A DNA stretch of 64,000 nucleotides. Origin: Hoeflea sp. (lineage in GTDB: Bacteria > Pseudomonadota > Alphaproteobacteria > Rhizobiales > Rhizobiaceae). This document shows, piece by piece, positions 46,936-58,673 of this stretch. Location of the stretch: contig JAHRFE010000028.1 of assembly GCA_019084245.1 (NCBI GenBank), positions 558,001 to 622,000 on the forward strand, read 5' to 3'. The stretch's first letter is position 1. Every line of letters begins with the position of its first letter. Both the position numbers and the translations under genes were made by a program. The notes beneath the pieces are model-generated. The model did no database searches. It had not been told where the DNA came from and was given only the letters and a program-made list of their open reading frames with translations.

Positions 46936-47700
46936 CTAAGCCTGCGCCATTCCTGCAACACCACGGCGGACCAGATCCAGCGCCAGAACGGTGAGGCAGA
47001 TCTTGAAAATCAGCTGAAAGCGGCTTTCGGGGGTCCTGCGCAGGATGTGCGCGCCGACCCAGGTGCCCGCCAGTCCGGTGACAATCATCACCGCAATCAG
47101 CGGCAGCCAGGGCGCAAAGGCGAAACCGGCGAGTGCGAAAGCGAGGGTCTTGACCAGATGCTGCAGACTCATCACCGCAGCCGTGGTGGCCTGGAACCGC
47201 AACCGTTCGGGAAAGGTCTTGGACAGGACCACCGCGTTGAACGGGCCGGTGGCGCCGAAGATCATGGTCAGGAACGTGGTGACGGCCCCGGTGAGCGCAA
47301 AGCCGGGAAGCCTGATTGCGGCAAGCCGGGGGAACTTCATCCAGGTGATGAACAGGATGAAGCCGCCAAGCGCCGCCTTGAGCACCGGTTCGGCAAGCGC
47401 GCCGACCGCCAGGCCGCCGGCCCAGGCTCCGGGAATGGCGCCAATCAGAAAGGCCGCAAGGCAGGCCCAGGCGACATGATTGCGCAGAATGGCGGCCCGT
47501 CCGACATTGGAGCCAAGCTGAACGACGCCATGGACCGGAATGATGGCCGCCACCGGGACAAGATAGCCCATCAGGGCCAGCATGGCGACGCCGCCGCCAA
47601 TGCCGACGGAAACCGTCAGCGCCGAGGTGAAGAAGCTCACGATGATCAGAACCACGGCGGCCCAGGGTTCAACCCCGGACGGAACAAGGCTTGCTATCAA
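46936..47700 (-). CDS. TSUP family membrane transporter (TauE/SafE)
   Basis: The 254-residue protein has seven to eight membrane helices and the duplicated TSUP motif, VSVGIGGGVAMLALMGYLVP in the first half and MIFGATGPFNAVVL in the second. Family members export sulfite, sulfoacetate or related anions; the soeABC genes lie 30 kb away and no direct link is shown. It is 17 bases downstream in mRNA order from the NDUFA9-like gene on the same strand, so they may be co-transcribed. Confidence 0.88.
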   Translation of the reverse strand: MIASLVPSGVEPWAAVVLIIVSFFTSALTVSVGIGGGVAMLALMGYLVPVAAIIPVHGVVQLGSNVGRAAILRNHVAWACLAAFLIGAIPGAWAGGLAVGALAEPVLKAALGGFILFITWMKFPRLAAIRLPGFALTGAVTTFLTMIFGATGPFNAVVLSKTFPERLRFQATTAAVMSLQHLVKTLAFALAGFAFAPWLPLIAVMIVTGLAGTWVGAHILRRTPESRFQLIFKICLTVLALDLVRRGVAGMAQA

Positions 47701-47717
47701 GCCGGCAAGATCGGCGC

Positions 47718-48698
47718 TCAGGCTTCGCTTCCCGTGCCGCTGTACTGACCATGCGGACGGTAGCGGGTGAGATAGCTCGGCAGGATTGCCTCGACCGTGG
47801 TGGGCGCAATGCCCATGCCTTCGAGCGTCCGGCTCTCGCTTGCGGCGTCAGCGGAGACGACATTGTCGGACTTGAGCAGCACAACCTGATCACCGGTCAA
47901 GGGCGGCTCGATGAAGGGGATGAAGCTGGAGATCTTGCCCATCAGCGACGCCACGCTCCATGGCAGCGAAACCAGCGCGCGCTTGCGCTGGGTGATCTTG
48001 AGGATCTCCTCGAGGCATTCCCTGAAGCTCATCACCCGGGGGCCGCCCAGTTCATAGATCGCGCCGCCTGCGACCTTGCCGTCGACGCTTCGGGCGACGG
48101 CTTCAGCCACATCGCCGACATAGACCGGCTGGAACTTTGTCGCGCCACCGCCAATCAGCGGCAAGGCCGGGGCAAAGCGCGCCATTTCGGCGAACTTGTT
48201 GAAGAACCCGTCTTCCGGGCCGAAGATGATCGACGGCCGCAGGATCACCGCATCGGGCAGGATCTTCAGGATCGAGGCTTCGGCGCGGCCCTTGGAGCGC
48301 GCATAGACCGACGCCGAGCCGGTATCGGCGCCGATGGCCGAGATATGCGTGAGCCCGGCGCCCGCCGCGCGGGCGGCTTCGGCCACCGCGCGTGCGCCGA
48401 ATTCCTGCACCGAATCGAAGGTGTTGCGTCCCGATTCAAACAGGATGCCGACACAATTGATGACGTGATCAGCGCCCTGGACCGCCCGGTCGACCGAATC
48501 ACGATTGCGCAGATTGGCCTGGACGGCGACGATCTGGCCAACCCCGCCGAGCGGCTGAAGGTGGCCTGCGAGATCGGGACGGCGCACCGCAACCCTGATA
48601 GAGTAGCCGCGGCGGGCGAGTACCCGCACGACGTGGCGGCCAACAAAGCCGGACCCGCCGAACACCGTCACAAGCTTGGGTTGGTTGAGCGTTGTCAT
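47718..48698 (-). CDS. Complex I NDUFA9-like NAD(P)-binding protein
   Basis: The 326-residue protein has the atypical SDR start VTVFGGSGFVGRHVVRVLAR, VINCVGILFESGRNTFDSVQ, HISAIGADTGSASVYARSKG and ILRPSIIFGPEDGFFNKFAE. These are the signature blocks of the NDUFA9-like group shared by bacteria and mitochondrial complex I. In alphaproteobacteria its biochemical role is not settled. The start at 48698 puts the dinucleotide motif at the N-terminus. Confidence 0.88.
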   Translation of the reverse strand: MTTLNQPKLVTVFGGSGFVGRHVVRVLARRGYSIRVAVRRPDLAGHLQPLGGVGQIVAVQANLRNRDSVDRAVQGADHVINCVGILFESGRNTFDSVQEFGARAVAEAARAAGAGLTHISAIGADTGSASVYARSKGRAEASILKILPDAVILRPSIIFGPEDGFFNKFAEMARFAPALPLIGGGATKFQPVYVGDVAEAVARSVDGKVAGGAIYELGGPRVMSFRECLEEILKITQRKRALVSLPWSVASLMGKISSFIPFIEPPLTGDQVVLLKSDNVVSADAASESRTLEGMGIAPTTVEAILPSYLTRYRPHGQYSGTGSEA

Positions 48699-48835
48699 CT
48701 GGGCACTCCCTCGCAGGGTCAATGGGGTGGGTTGCTCCGCGCGGAGCAACCGGATCGGGTCAGAACCAAGCTCTTAGTCAATAACAGCCGCAAGGTGAAG
48801 AGCCAGGGCCTGCGCCATATGGACCAATTTGCGGC

Positions 48836-49129
48836 TTAGCCCTCATGGCCTTTGACAATCAGCAGTTCGCCTTCGGAAAACTGCCGGCGGATGGCCCTGG
48901 CCTTCTGATAGGCTTCTGAATTGTAGCAGGCGAGCGCCGCCTCGTAGCTCGGGAATTCGATGACGACATTGCGGGCGCGCGATTGGCCTTCGACCGGGTC
49001 GAACTCGCCGCCACGCACCAGAAAGGTCGCACCGAACTCCTTGTAGGCCGGCGTCGCGGTCTCGACATAGGCCTTGTAGGCCTCCGGGTCATGCACGTCG
49101 ATGCGCCCGATCCAGTATCCCTTTGCCAT
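48836..49129 (-). CDS. DUF1330 family protein
   Basis: The 97-residue protein, MAKGYWIGRIDVHDPEAYKA, followed by FLVRGGEFDPVEGQ and VVIEFPSYEAALACYNSEAY, is a textbook DUF1330 ferredoxin-like alpha/beta barrel. Its function is unknown. The ATG at 49129 is 11 bases after the pyrF stop on the same strand, so it is likely co-transcribed with pyrF. Confidence 0.9.
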   Translation of the reverse strand: MAKGYWIGRIDVHDPEAYKAYVETATPAYKEFGATFLVRGGEFDPVEGQSRARNVVIEFPSYEAALACYNSEAYQKARAIRRQFSEGELLIVKGHEG

Positions 49130-49140
49130 GATCTGCTCCT

Positions 49141-49869
49141 TCAAAGATGTGCCATTTCCAGTCGGATCGCACGCGCAGCTGAGGCGGGGTCAGTGGCGGC
49201 AGAGATCGGCCGGCCGACGACGAGATGCGACGCGCCGGCGGTGAGTGCCGCGGCGGGCGTCATCACCCGCTTCTGGTCGCCGTGATCGGCGCCGGCGGGC
49301 CTGATCCCCGGTGTGACGATGGCCATGTCGGAGCCGAGGATGGCGCGTACGGCGCTCGCCTCATTGGCGGCACAGACGATGCCGCCCATCCCGGCGTCGC
49401 GGGCCTGAGCGGCGCGGCGCTCGACCAGTTGCCCGGGCGTCATGGCGTAGCCGGCTTCAGTGAGGTCGCCCGCATCCATCGAGGTCAGCACGGTGACGCC
49501 GAGGAGGCACAGATCGCTGCCCCGGGCCGCTTCGACTGCCGCGCGCATGGCCTTGGGATAGGCATGCAGGGTGAGCATGTCGACGCCCATGCGCACGACA
49601 TTCTCGACGCCCCTGGCGACCGTGTTGTCGATGTCGAGAAGCTTCATGTCGAGGAAGACCTTGCGGCCTGAGGCCTTGAGGTCGCGGGCCAGATGCAATC
49701 CGCCGGCAAAGGCCAGCTGATAGCCGATCTTGAAGAACACCGCCTCATCGCCGATCCGCGCCACCAGGGCCTCGGCTTCGGCAACCGTCGGGACATCGAG
49801 AGCCACGATCAGCCGCGGATCGGCAGCGTCGGTGGCCGGCACACTCAGATCAAGCGCTGCATTGGGCAT
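49141..49869 (-). CDS. pyrF: Orotidine 5'-phosphate decarboxylase
   Basis: The 242-residue enzyme has the catalytic tetrad region in [20 protein letters not shown] (Asp-Lys-Asp motif), [14 protein letters not shown] and [20 protein letters not shown]. It makes UMP by decarboxylating OMP. I chose the ATG at 49869 because GGAGGG lies seven bases upstream; the ATG at 49875 would be too close to it. It is followed by the DUF1330 gene. Confidence 0.94.
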   Translation of the reverse strand: MPNAALDLSVPATDAADPRLIVALDVPTVAEAEALVARIGDEAVFFKIGYQLAFAGGLHLARDLKASGRKVFLDMKLLDIDNTVARGVENVVRMGVDMLTLHAYPKAMRAAVEAARGSDLCLLGVTVLTSMDAGDLTEAGYAMTPGQLVERRAAQARDAGMGGIVCAANEASAVRAILGSDMAIVTPGIRPAGADHGDQKRVMTPAAALTAGASHLVVGRPISAATDPASAARAIRLEMAHL

Positions 49870-49962
49870 CAGCATTCCCTCCGTGTTTCCCGCTCCTCGC
49901 ATGAAGACGGCGGGATCGCAAGAGGTTTGAGGCAAGCGCGCCAACGGCCGGTCAGCGGCGGC

Positions 49963-50544
49963 TCAACGGCTGTTCATCATGGAGCAATGGGTGAGCAGGG
50001 ACTTGCAGGCCGTGGACAGCATCGCCCGGGTGCGCTCGTCCTTGAGCCGTCCGTCCTCGTCAAAGGCATCAGCCGCGCCGCCAACCGAGCATTGCTCGCT
50101 GATCACTTGCGTTCCGACATTCATCAGCACCGAGCGGACATGGTACAGCCCGCGAATGCCTGAGAATTTGCCGTTGGAGGCCGATCCCAGGGCGACATAG
50201 CGGCCCTTCCAGGGTTTGAACGGCCGGTCGCCGTCACTGGCAATCAGGCTGACCCAGTCAATCATGTTCTTGAGCAGCGGCGGGATCGACGAATTGTATT
50301 CCGGGCATGAGAGAAACACGCCGTCATGTGCTGCAATCAGCCGACCCAGTTTCATGGCGTTGTCGGGGATGCCGGACCGGGTTTTGAGATCCTCGTCGAC
50401 AATCGGCAGCGGATAGTCAATCAGCGAGATGCGGGTGACATCGGCGCCCTGCTGCGCCAGTTCGACCGAAGCCGCGGCGGCAAGCGACGCGTTGAACGAG
50501 CCGCTCCGGTTGGAGCCGGGGAGTACGAGGATTTTGGGGATCAT
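49963..50544 (-). CDS. NADPH-dependent FMN reductase
   Basis: The 193-residue flavodoxin-fold protein begins MIPKILVLPGSNRSGSFNAS, with the phosphate-binding loop. It continues with FLSCPEYNSSIPPLLKNMID and WVSLIASDG, typical of ArsH/YieF-like NAD(P)H:FMN reductases. It would reduce FMN or quinones in the cytoplasm. Its substrate and partner are not deducible. Confidence 0.88.
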   Translation of the reverse strand: MIPKILVLPGSNRSGSFNASLAAAASVELAQQGADVTRISLIDYPLPIVDEDLKTRSGIPDNAMKLGRLIAAHDGVFLSCPEYNSSIPPLLKNMIDWVSLIASDGDRPFKPWKGRYVALGSASNGKFSGIRGLYHVRSVLMNVGTQVISEQCSVGGAADAFDEDGRLKDERTRAMLSTACKSLLTHCSMMNSR

Positions 50545-50667
50545 GGACTGCTCCGCTCAGCGTCAGCTGGTTTCGGTGAAGGCTCTTCAGGGTCTCCCCT
50601 CCATATAGGTCACCATGCTCCGTCGTAAACAAGGCAAAGGGACGTGTCGGGCAGGGGCGCAGGGCGG

Positions 50668-51258
50668 CTACGGTTGCCGGCGGTAAATCCACAGCCGTGC
50701 CGGCGGCACATTGCGCATGACGAAATCATGGTGAACCACGCTGAAGCTCGTTCCGCGCGCGGCCACCGGGGAGGCCGGGCCGTAGGAGAATTGCACCACC
50801 GGGCGGCCAGGCGGCAGGCGATCGAGCAGATCCTCGATCAGGGCGACCCGGCGGGCCATGGGGAAGTTGAGCAGGGGAATTCCCGAGATGACGCTGTCGA
50901 ACACGCTGATGTTCATCCCGGCAAGGGTTGTATCGAGATCGAACGCGTCGCCGCAGACAAACCGGACATCGGGGAAATCAAGCTGCAGGCGGCTGTGAAA
51001 ATCGGGGGAGAACTCGATCGACACCAGATCGGCGGGCGCCACGCCACGCGCCAGGATTGCCCTGGTGATCACGCCGGTGCCGGGTCCAAGCTCGAGCACG
51101 GGCAGCCCGGAGTCGGGATTGATCACCGACGCCATGGAGCGCGCCGTGACCGACGAGGTCGGCATGATGGCGCCCACCGCTTTCGGTCCGTCCATCCAGC
51201 CCTTGAAAAAGCGGATCTCGTCATCGAAACGCCGTACGAACCGCTCGGAAAAATTCAT
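50668..51258 (-). CDS. Class I SAM-dependent methyltransferase, PmtA-like
   Basis: The 196-residue protein starts MNFSERFVRRFDDEIRFFKG and has AIMPTSSVTARSMASVI before the SAM motif LELGPGTGVITRAIL. HHDFVMRNVPPARLWIYRR closes it. The layout matches PmtA, the rhizobial phosphatidylethanolamine N-methyltransferase that makes phosphatidylcholine precursors. I keep the name generic, since paralogues exist that do not methylate phospholipids. It is downstream of dnaJ on the same strand. Confidence 0.82.
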   Translation of the reverse strand: MNFSERFVRRFDDEIRFFKGWMDGPKAVGAIMPTSSVTARSMASVINPDSGLPVLELGPGTGVITRAILARGVAPADLVSIEFSPDFHSRLQLDFPDVRFVCGDAFDLDTTLAGMNISVFDSVISGIPLLNFPMARRVALIEDLLDRLPPGRPVVQFSYGPASPVAARGTSFSVVHHDFVMRNVPPARLWIYRRQP

Positions 51259-51371
51259 GCCCACACCCCTGCCTCTCCTGGAGGCCGCGTGCTGCCAGCA
51301 CGCAACCTGCACGACACGATCTGGACACGAAACATGGTTTCTCTTGGGCCACGCCAGTCCGGGCCGCAAGA

Positions 51372-52505
51372 TCAGTCGGTCAAGGTATCAAAAAAGCCCT
51401 TCATCCGCGAAAAAAAGCCGGCTGATTCGGGGCTGGTTTCCTTGGACGACAATTCCTGGAATTCCATCAGCAATTCGCGCTGGCGCTTGGACAGCTTCTG
51501 CGGCGTCTCGATCGAGATGCGGACATAGAGATCGCCGAACTGGGCGGAGCGCAGCACCGGCATGCCCTTGCCGCGCAGCCTCAGCTCCTTGCCGGGCTGG
51601 GTGCCTTCGGGCACCGAGACCCGGGAGCGGGCGCCGTCCATCGTGGTGATGTCGAACTTGCCGCCGAGCGCGGCTGTGGTCATCGAGATCGGTACGGTAC
51701 AGTAAAGATCCGCTCCCTCGCGCTGGAAGACCGCATGCGGGCGCACGGACAGGAAAATATAGAGATCGCCGGCGGGACCGCCGCGCATGCCGGCTTCGCC
51801 TTCGCCGGCAAGCCTTATGCGGGTGCCGTCCTCGATGCCGGCCGGAATGTTGACCGAGAGCGAGCGCTCTTCGGTGACCCGGCCCTGGCCGCCGCACTTG
51901 GTGCAGGGATCGGTGATCGTCTGGCCGCGGCCGTGGCAGGTCGGGCAGGTGCGTTCGACGGAAAAGAAGCCTTGCGACGCCCGTACACGACCTGCGCCGC
52001 CGCAGGTGGAGCAGGTGGTGGGCTGCGTACCGGGCTTGGCGCCCGAGCCGGTGCACACATCGCAGGTGATCGAGGTCGGAACCCGGATCTGCGCGGTCTT
52101 GCCCGAATAGGCTTCCTCGAGCGAGATTTCCATGTTGTAGCGCAGATCGGCGCCGCGTTCGCGACCGCCCGACGAGCGCCGGCCGCCGCGGCCGCCCATC
52201 ATCTCGCCGAAAATGTCCTCGAAGATGTCCGAAAATCCGCCGCCGCCAAAGCCGCCGCCCATTCCGCCGGGACCGCCCTGTTCGAAGGCGGCGTGGCCGA
52301 AGCGGTCATAGGCCGCCCGCTTCTGCGGATCCTTCAGGGTCTCGTAGGCCTCGTTGAGTTCCTTGAACTTGTGCTCGGCTGCGGCATCACCTGGATTTTT
52401 ATCCGGGTGGTACTTCATGGCGAGTTTGCGGAAGGCGCTTTTCAGCTCCTTCTCATCCGCGCCGCGCGCCACACCAAGCGTTTCGTAAAAGTCTGGCTTG
52501 GCCAT
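51372..52505 (-). CDS. dnaJ: Chaperone DnaJ
   Basis: The 377-residue protein has a J-domain with the HPD motif ([14 protein letters not shown]), a glycine-rich linker and the zinc region [32 protein letters not shown]. Two C-terminal beta domains follow. It delivers unfolded substrates to DnaK and stimulates its ATPase. A 1.1-kb acyltransferase gene separates it from dnaK here, whereas most relatives have them side by side. A recognisable heat-shock promoter is not obvious directly upstream. Confidence 0.97.
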   Translation of the reverse strand: MAKPDFYETLGVARGADEKELKSAFRKLAMKYHPDKNPGDAAAEHKFKELNEAYETLKDPQKRAAYDRFGHAAFEQGGPGGMGGGFGGGGFSDIFEDIFGEMMGGRGGRRSSGGRERGADLRYNMEISLEEAYSGKTAQIRVPTSITCDVCTGSGAKPGTQPTTCSTCGGAGRVRASQGFFSVERTCPTCHGRGQTITDPCTKCGGQGRVTEERSLSVNIPAGIEDGTRIRLAGEGEAGMRGGPAGDLYIFLSVRPHAVFQREGADLYCTVPISMTTAALGGKFDITTMDGARSRVSVPEGTQPGKELRLRGKGMPVLRSAQFGDLYVRISIETPQKLSKRQRELLMEFQELSSKETSPESAGFFSRMKGFFDTLTD

Positions 52506-52765
52506 TTATCCGTCAATCTCTCTTCCGGGAGCGTCCATTGTCATGCCGCAGGCTCGATGGACGCACAAGAACTCACACATGCCCCCGCCTCACTTCATGC
52601 GCAGGGTCCGCGCCTGAGCGCGTTCCTGCGTCATGTAGTCACTCGCCGGGAAAAATTCTAGCCCCCAATGTTCCACAGAATGTGCGCCGAGATATGCGAT
52701 GCAGATTTGAGAACCGTGCGACGGGCTTGGCGCGCCCGACCGGGTGCGGTTGGCAACAGCGGATT

Positions 52766-53866
52766 TCAAGCCTTCGGGCGAGCGGTTCTGCGTTGCAGGA
52801 CAAGGCTGTTGAGCGATGTCTCGATCCATTTCCCCACGGGCCGCTCGAACCGGCGCGCCGAAACCATCGCCACGCCAATGGTGACGATCATCGGAAGCGG
52901 CATGTAGATCCAGAACAGGAGCGGATCGTCAATGCCCAGGACGCGCTTCCAGATCAGCGCATAGGCGAACAGTTCGATCACCGGATGCCAGAGGTAGACG
53001 CCGAAGGAGACGACAGCCATCGGCATGACGGGCTCGAGCCAGGCAGTTTCATGCTCGCCGACGCGTTCCGTCAGGGCAGCCAGGACGATGGCCGCGCCAA
53101 ACAAGGCGAGCGTCAGGTAGATGTCGGCGTGGGAGAACATTGCAGCAAAGACACACCCGAGCATGCCCCAGGCCAGGATCTGGCAACGCGGCGGCGGCAT
53201 GCTGATCTGCCGCGCCACGACACAGAGAAGTGCACCGAAGACAAAGTCGGCGGCGACACGGTAGGCGGCCCAGACCTTGGCGTTGAACCAGTAGTCATAT
53301 TTGTCGGTCGCGCCGTGATCGGCGATTTCGATCGCCGCGATTATCACCGCCAACAACAGGGCAAGCCCCATGGCGCGGCCATGTGCAAAGGCAAAAAGCA
53401 CAATGGGAAATATCAGATAGGCAAACCATTCCGCCGAAAGCGACCAGGACACATAATTGAAGGTCAGTTCCGAATTCACACCCCAGGCCTGGATCAGCAG
53501 CAGATTTGCAGGCAGGGCGGAAAGATCGTAGCGCGTATCCGCGGCCTGGGATTGCAACAGCCCGAGATGGACCAGGACCGCAAACGCAACGAAAAAAGAC
53601 AGTGTGATCAGGTGAAGCGGATAAAGCCTGGACAGCCGCTTGATCAGAAACGTGACGTAGTTTGCACCCGTGTTTTCCATCCGGCCATAATGCTCGAATA
53701 TCAGAAATCCGGACATGATGAAGAACATGTCGAGCAGCGGCAGCATGTGCTCGAACCATTCGATCACAGGCTCACTGTTCGGGGCGGAGTGCGAGAAGTG
53801 ATAGGCCATCACCAGCATCGCGGCGAGCAGTCTCCATACTCCGAACAATCTGTAGGTCTGCCTCAA
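52766..53866 (-). CDS. Acyltransferase 3 family membrane protein (OafA/YrhL-like)
   Basis: The 366-residue protein has about ten membrane segments and begins MRQTYRLFGVWRLLAAMLVM followed by AYHFSHS, the conserved His of acyltransferase-3 O-acetylases. ILPxDMFFIMSGFLI-like residues (LLDMFFIMSGFLIFEHYG) and LSRLYPLHLITLSFF are family hallmarks. It would transfer an acyl group to a surface polysaccharide or peptidoglycan in the membrane. It sits between dnaK and dnaJ on their strand, and its AT-richer sequence suggests an acquired gene. The acceptor is unknown. Confidence 0.88.
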   Translation of the reverse strand: MRQTYRLFGVWRLLAAMLVMAYHFSHSAPNSEPVIEWFEHMLPLLDMFFIMSGFLIFEHYGRMENTGANYVTFLIKRLSRLYPLHLITLSFFVAFAVLVHLGLLQSQAADTRYDLSALPANLLLIQAWGVNSELTFNYVSWSLSAEWFAYLIFPIVLFAFAHGRAMGLALLLAVIIAAIEIADHGATDKYDYWFNAKVWAAYRVAADFVFGALLCVVARQISMPPPRCQILAWGMLGCVFAAMFSHADIYLTLALFGAAIVLAALTERVGEHETAWLEPVMPMAVVSFGVYLWHPVIELFAYALIWKRVLGIDDPLLFWIYMPLPMIVTIGVAMVSARRFERPVGKWIETSLNSLVLQRRTARPKA

Positions 53867-54048
53867 CCATCTCTCCGATCAATGATGCATGATTGCACCG
53901 GATTGAAACAACGCCGCGATCCGGCTTCCTCCTGTCCAAGCCTGTCGATCGGAAAACCGTCTCGCAAATGGAAGGGCACTGTCCATCGTCGGGAAATAAA
54001 GTCGTAGTCCGGCAAATACAATTGGAGTTTCAAATCATCGTAAACGCA

Positions 54049-54074
54049 AGGAGGGCCCCGTCAGGGACCCTCCT
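54049..54074 (-). terminator. Terminator downstream of dnaK
   Basis: AGGAGGG (54049-54055) and CCCTCCT (54068-54074), extended by CCC/GGG inside, form a stem right after the dnaK stop. On the minus strand it is followed by TTGCGTTTA, a weak T-rich tract. Confidence 0.6.
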
Positions 54075-54105
54075 CGTTCATGCCTGGCTGATGCCGGATC
54101 GGTGA

Positions 54106-56019
<1,914 letters not shown>

Positions 56020-56172
56020 GTTACTTTCTCCTTGAAGCGAGCTGCCGGGACCCGGTCAGGCGTTCCATTCGACAGCCCCTTATGGGCATTACTGAAAACA
56101 GGATAACGAGGATCATCCGTTTCCGCCGCCAGATCGGGCCACATCACTGCGGCGCCGCCGGAAGCGTTGAGG

Positions 56173-56204
56173 CGTATATAAGAATGTCCCTGACAGACTG
56201 CAAG
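56173..56204 (-). promoter_or_regulatory. Heat-shock (RpoH) promoter of dnaK
   Basis: On the minus strand CTTG (56204-56201), an 18-base spacer and CTTATATACG (56182-56173) fit the alphaproteobacterial heat-shock consensus CTTG-N17/18-CYTATNTNNG. The leader to the dnaK ATG would be about 150 bases. Confidence 0.75.
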
Positions 56205-56269
56205 CGTCGGCGATTGTCCAGATTGGCGGTGGACGGCTGTTGTTGCGACTGAAAGCTGCCAAACCCGCT

Positions 56270-58450
56270 CTAATTGCCCATCAGGATATCAAGCAGAGTG
56301 GTCCGCTTGCTGCTGTCGGGCTGCGCCGAGCCGGCGCCGATGCCCGCGGGCGGGACCGGGAAGCCTTCACCGGTGGCGCCTGTGGCGTCGCGCGACACCG
56401 GCACTGGCGCCAGATCGCGCACGAGATCGGCCACGGCATCGAGATCCAGCGGCGGTCCGTCGATCGCCACGGGCGGAACCGGACCTCCGAGCGGCAGGTT
56501 CGCCGGGGGCAGGCCGGAATGGGCAAGCTGCATGAACTGCGCCCAGGTGCTCGCCGGAAGCCCGCCGCCGGTGACCTTCTTCATCGGCGCGCCATCATCA
56601 TTGCCGAACCAGACGCCTGTCACCAGATTGGCGGTGTAACCCACGAACAGCGCATCGCGGTAGGACTGGGTGGTGCCGGTCTTGCCCGCCGCGGGCCAGC
56701 CGCCGAACCGCGCATTGTGGCCGGTTCCCTCCTCGACGACCCGCACCAGCATGCGGTTCATCATTGCGGCGACCGCCGGATCGATGACGCGCGGCGGATT
56801 GTTGTAAGTGTTCTCGTAAAGCACCTTGCCGTCATGGGTCGAGACCCGGCGGATGACGTGCGGCGTGGCCTTGTAGCCGCCATTCATGAACGGCGCATAG
56901 GCTCCTGTCAGTTCCATCAGCGTCACTTCCGAAGTGCCGAGAGCGATCGACGCATTGGCCTGGAGCTGAGCCTCGATGCCGAGCCGATGCGCGGTCTGGA
57001 CCACGGTCTTGGGCCCCACTTCCATGACAAGCTGTGCCGCAACCGTGTTGAGCGAATGGGTGAGCGCATCCGACAGGGTGACCTCGCCGCGATACTTGCC
57101 GTCATAATTTTCCGGCGTCCACTTGCCGATCCGGACCGGCGCGTCGTTGCGCACCGACAGCGGCGTGCGGCCCTGTTCGAGCGCCGCAGTGAAGACAAAG
57201 GGCTTGAAGGCGGAGCCCGGCTGGCGCAGCGCATCGGTGGCCCGGTCGAACTGGCTGGTGGCGTATTCCCTGCCGCCGATCAGCGCCCTGACGGCGCCAG
57301 TGCCGTCCAGCGAAATCAGCGCGCCCTGGGCAGCGTTGAGCTTGGCGCCGTTTTCGTCAAGAGAGGCGCGCAGCACCTTTTCGGCCTGGCGCTGAAGCTC
57401 GAAATCAATCGTGGTTTCGACCACGAGGTCTTCGGTGATCGTGCCGACCAGGCCGGGCAGTCTCTGCATCACCAGATCCGCGACATAATTCTCGGATCCG
57501 GTCCAGTAGCTCTTGGCGCGCACCTGCGGGCTTGTGAGCGCCGTGGCGATTTCCCGGTCCGTGACCACACCCTGTTCACGCATGGCGGCGAGCACCACCT
57601 GCGCCCGTTCCTCGGCGGCCTTGGGATCGCGCGCCGGTGAAAGCCGCGACGGCGCCTTCAGGAGGCCGGCGAGGAGAGCGGCTTCCGCCAGCGACACATC
57701 GCTGGCGGGCTTGCGGAAATAGCGCCTCGACGCCGCCTCGACGCCATAGGCGCCGGAGCCGAAATAGACGCGGTTGAGGTACATTTCGAGGATCTGGTCC
57801 TTGGTGAACTTGTGCTCGAGCCACACCGCCAGCAGTACTTCCTCCACCTTGCGCTCAAGCGTGCGCTCGGGCGACAGGAACAGGTTCTTGGCCAGTTGCT
57901 GGGTCAGAGTCGAGCCGCCCTGAACCATCCGCCCGGCCGTCACATTGGCAAGCATGGCGCGGGCCAAGCCGATCGGATCGACGCCGAAATGCGAATAGAA
58001 GCGGCGATCCTCGATGGCGATCACCGCCTCGGGTATATAGGGCGACATGTCGCCCAGCAGCAGCGCTTCGCCGCCGGTGGCGCCGCGATTGGCCATGGTC
58101 TCGCCATTGACCGAGACGATCTTCACATTCGGCGGTCGGTCGGGGATCGACCATGTGGAGGCGCTCGGCATGCGGGCGCCGTAGAAGGCTGCGACGCCAG
58201 CGATGGCAATGCCGCCCCAGATTGCCAACACGAAGGACCAGTAGACCATGGCGCGCAGAGCACGCGACAGGCGGCCGCGCGAGGTCCGCGATTTCGGCTT
58301 GCGGGCCTTGGACTGCGGTGTGTTGCGGCGTTTGGACGGCGTGGTCTTTCCAGCCACGCGTTCGTCAGCGAGGGTGCGCGAACTCCCTTTTGATCGACCG
58401 CCCTCGAAGGACGGTTCGATGCGGCCTGGGCTGGATGTCTTGCGCGCCAT
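56270..58450 (-). CDS. Class A penicillin-binding protein (PBP1a-type)
   Basis: The 726-residue bifunctional enzyme has a basic N-terminal tail of about 65 residues, a signal-anchor near 69-90, and the glycosyltransferase-51 domain (AIEDRRFYSHFGVD, GGSTLTQQLAKNLFLS). The transpeptidase domain has the nucleophile Ser-x-x-Lys in RQPGSAFKPFVF, the SxN motif in THSLNTVAAQ and KTG in AAGKTGTTQSYRD. It builds and crosslinks peptidoglycan. The length and PASTA-free C-terminus match rhizobial PBP1-like proteins. It is not in an obvious operon with dnaK. Confidence 0.93.
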   Translation of the reverse strand: MARKTSSPGRIEPSFEGGRSKGSSRTLADERVAGKTTPSKRRNTPQSKARKPKSRTSRGRLSRALRAMVYWSFVLAIWGGIAIAGVAAFYGARMPSASTWSIPDRPPNVKIVSVNGETMANRGATGGEALLLGDMSPYIPEAVIAIEDRRFYSHFGVDPIGLARAMLANVTAGRMVQGGSTLTQQLAKNLFLSPERTLERKVEEVLLAVWLEHKFTKDQILEMYLNRVYFGSGAYGVEAASRRYFRKPASDVSLAEAALLAGLLKAPSRLSPARDPKAAEERAQVVLAAMREQGVVTDREIATALTSPQVRAKSYWTGSENYVADLVMQRLPGLVGTITEDLVVETTIDFELQRQAEKVLRASLDENGAKLNAAQGALISLDGTGAVRALIGGREYATSQFDRATDALRQPGSAFKPFVFTAALEQGRTPLSVRNDAPVRIGKWTPENYDGKYRGEVTLSDALTHSLNTVAAQLVMEVGPKTVVQTAHRLGIEAQLQANASIALGTSEVTLMELTGAYAPFMNGGYKATPHVIRRVSTHDGKVLYENTYNNPPRVIDPAVAAMMNRMLVRVVEEGTGHNARFGGWPAAGKTGTTQSYRDALFVGYTANLVTGVWFGNDDGAPMKKVTGGGLPASTWAQFMQLAHSGLPPANLPLGGPVPPVAIDGPPLDLDAVADLVRDLAPVPVSRDATGATGEGFPVPPAGIGAGSAQPDSSKRTTLLDILMGN

Positions 58451-58609
58451 GGATAATCCGGATGCTGTTGGGGTCCCGATCGACCATGCAATCCTGACAA
58501 TTGCGCCCGCGACCCGGATTTTGTTTTGGACGCAGTTCCGGTTCGAGACCTCAGATGTCTCGTTCCGAAACCGCCCGGCGATCGCAGAACACCCTAATTG
58601 CGACGTTTT

Positions 58610-58636
58610 AAGGGGCGGTTAAGGAAACCGCCCCTT
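58610..58636. terminator. Hairpin between the dipeptidase and PBP genes
   Basis: AAGGGGCGGTT and AACCGCCCCTT form an 11-base-pair stem with a five-base loop in the gap between two minus-strand genes. It has no T-run on that strand, so the terminator role is probable rather than certain. Confidence 0.6.
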
Positions 58637-58673
58637 GCAATACTCAGGCCCGGCTTTTTGTCAGTTCAGGGAG

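Noticed and set aside
53915..53950. Hairpin GGCTT-CCTCCTGTCC-AAGCC as a second small RNA
   Set aside because: The loop has an anti-Shine-Dalgarno look, but there is no terminator, no promoter and only a short stem.
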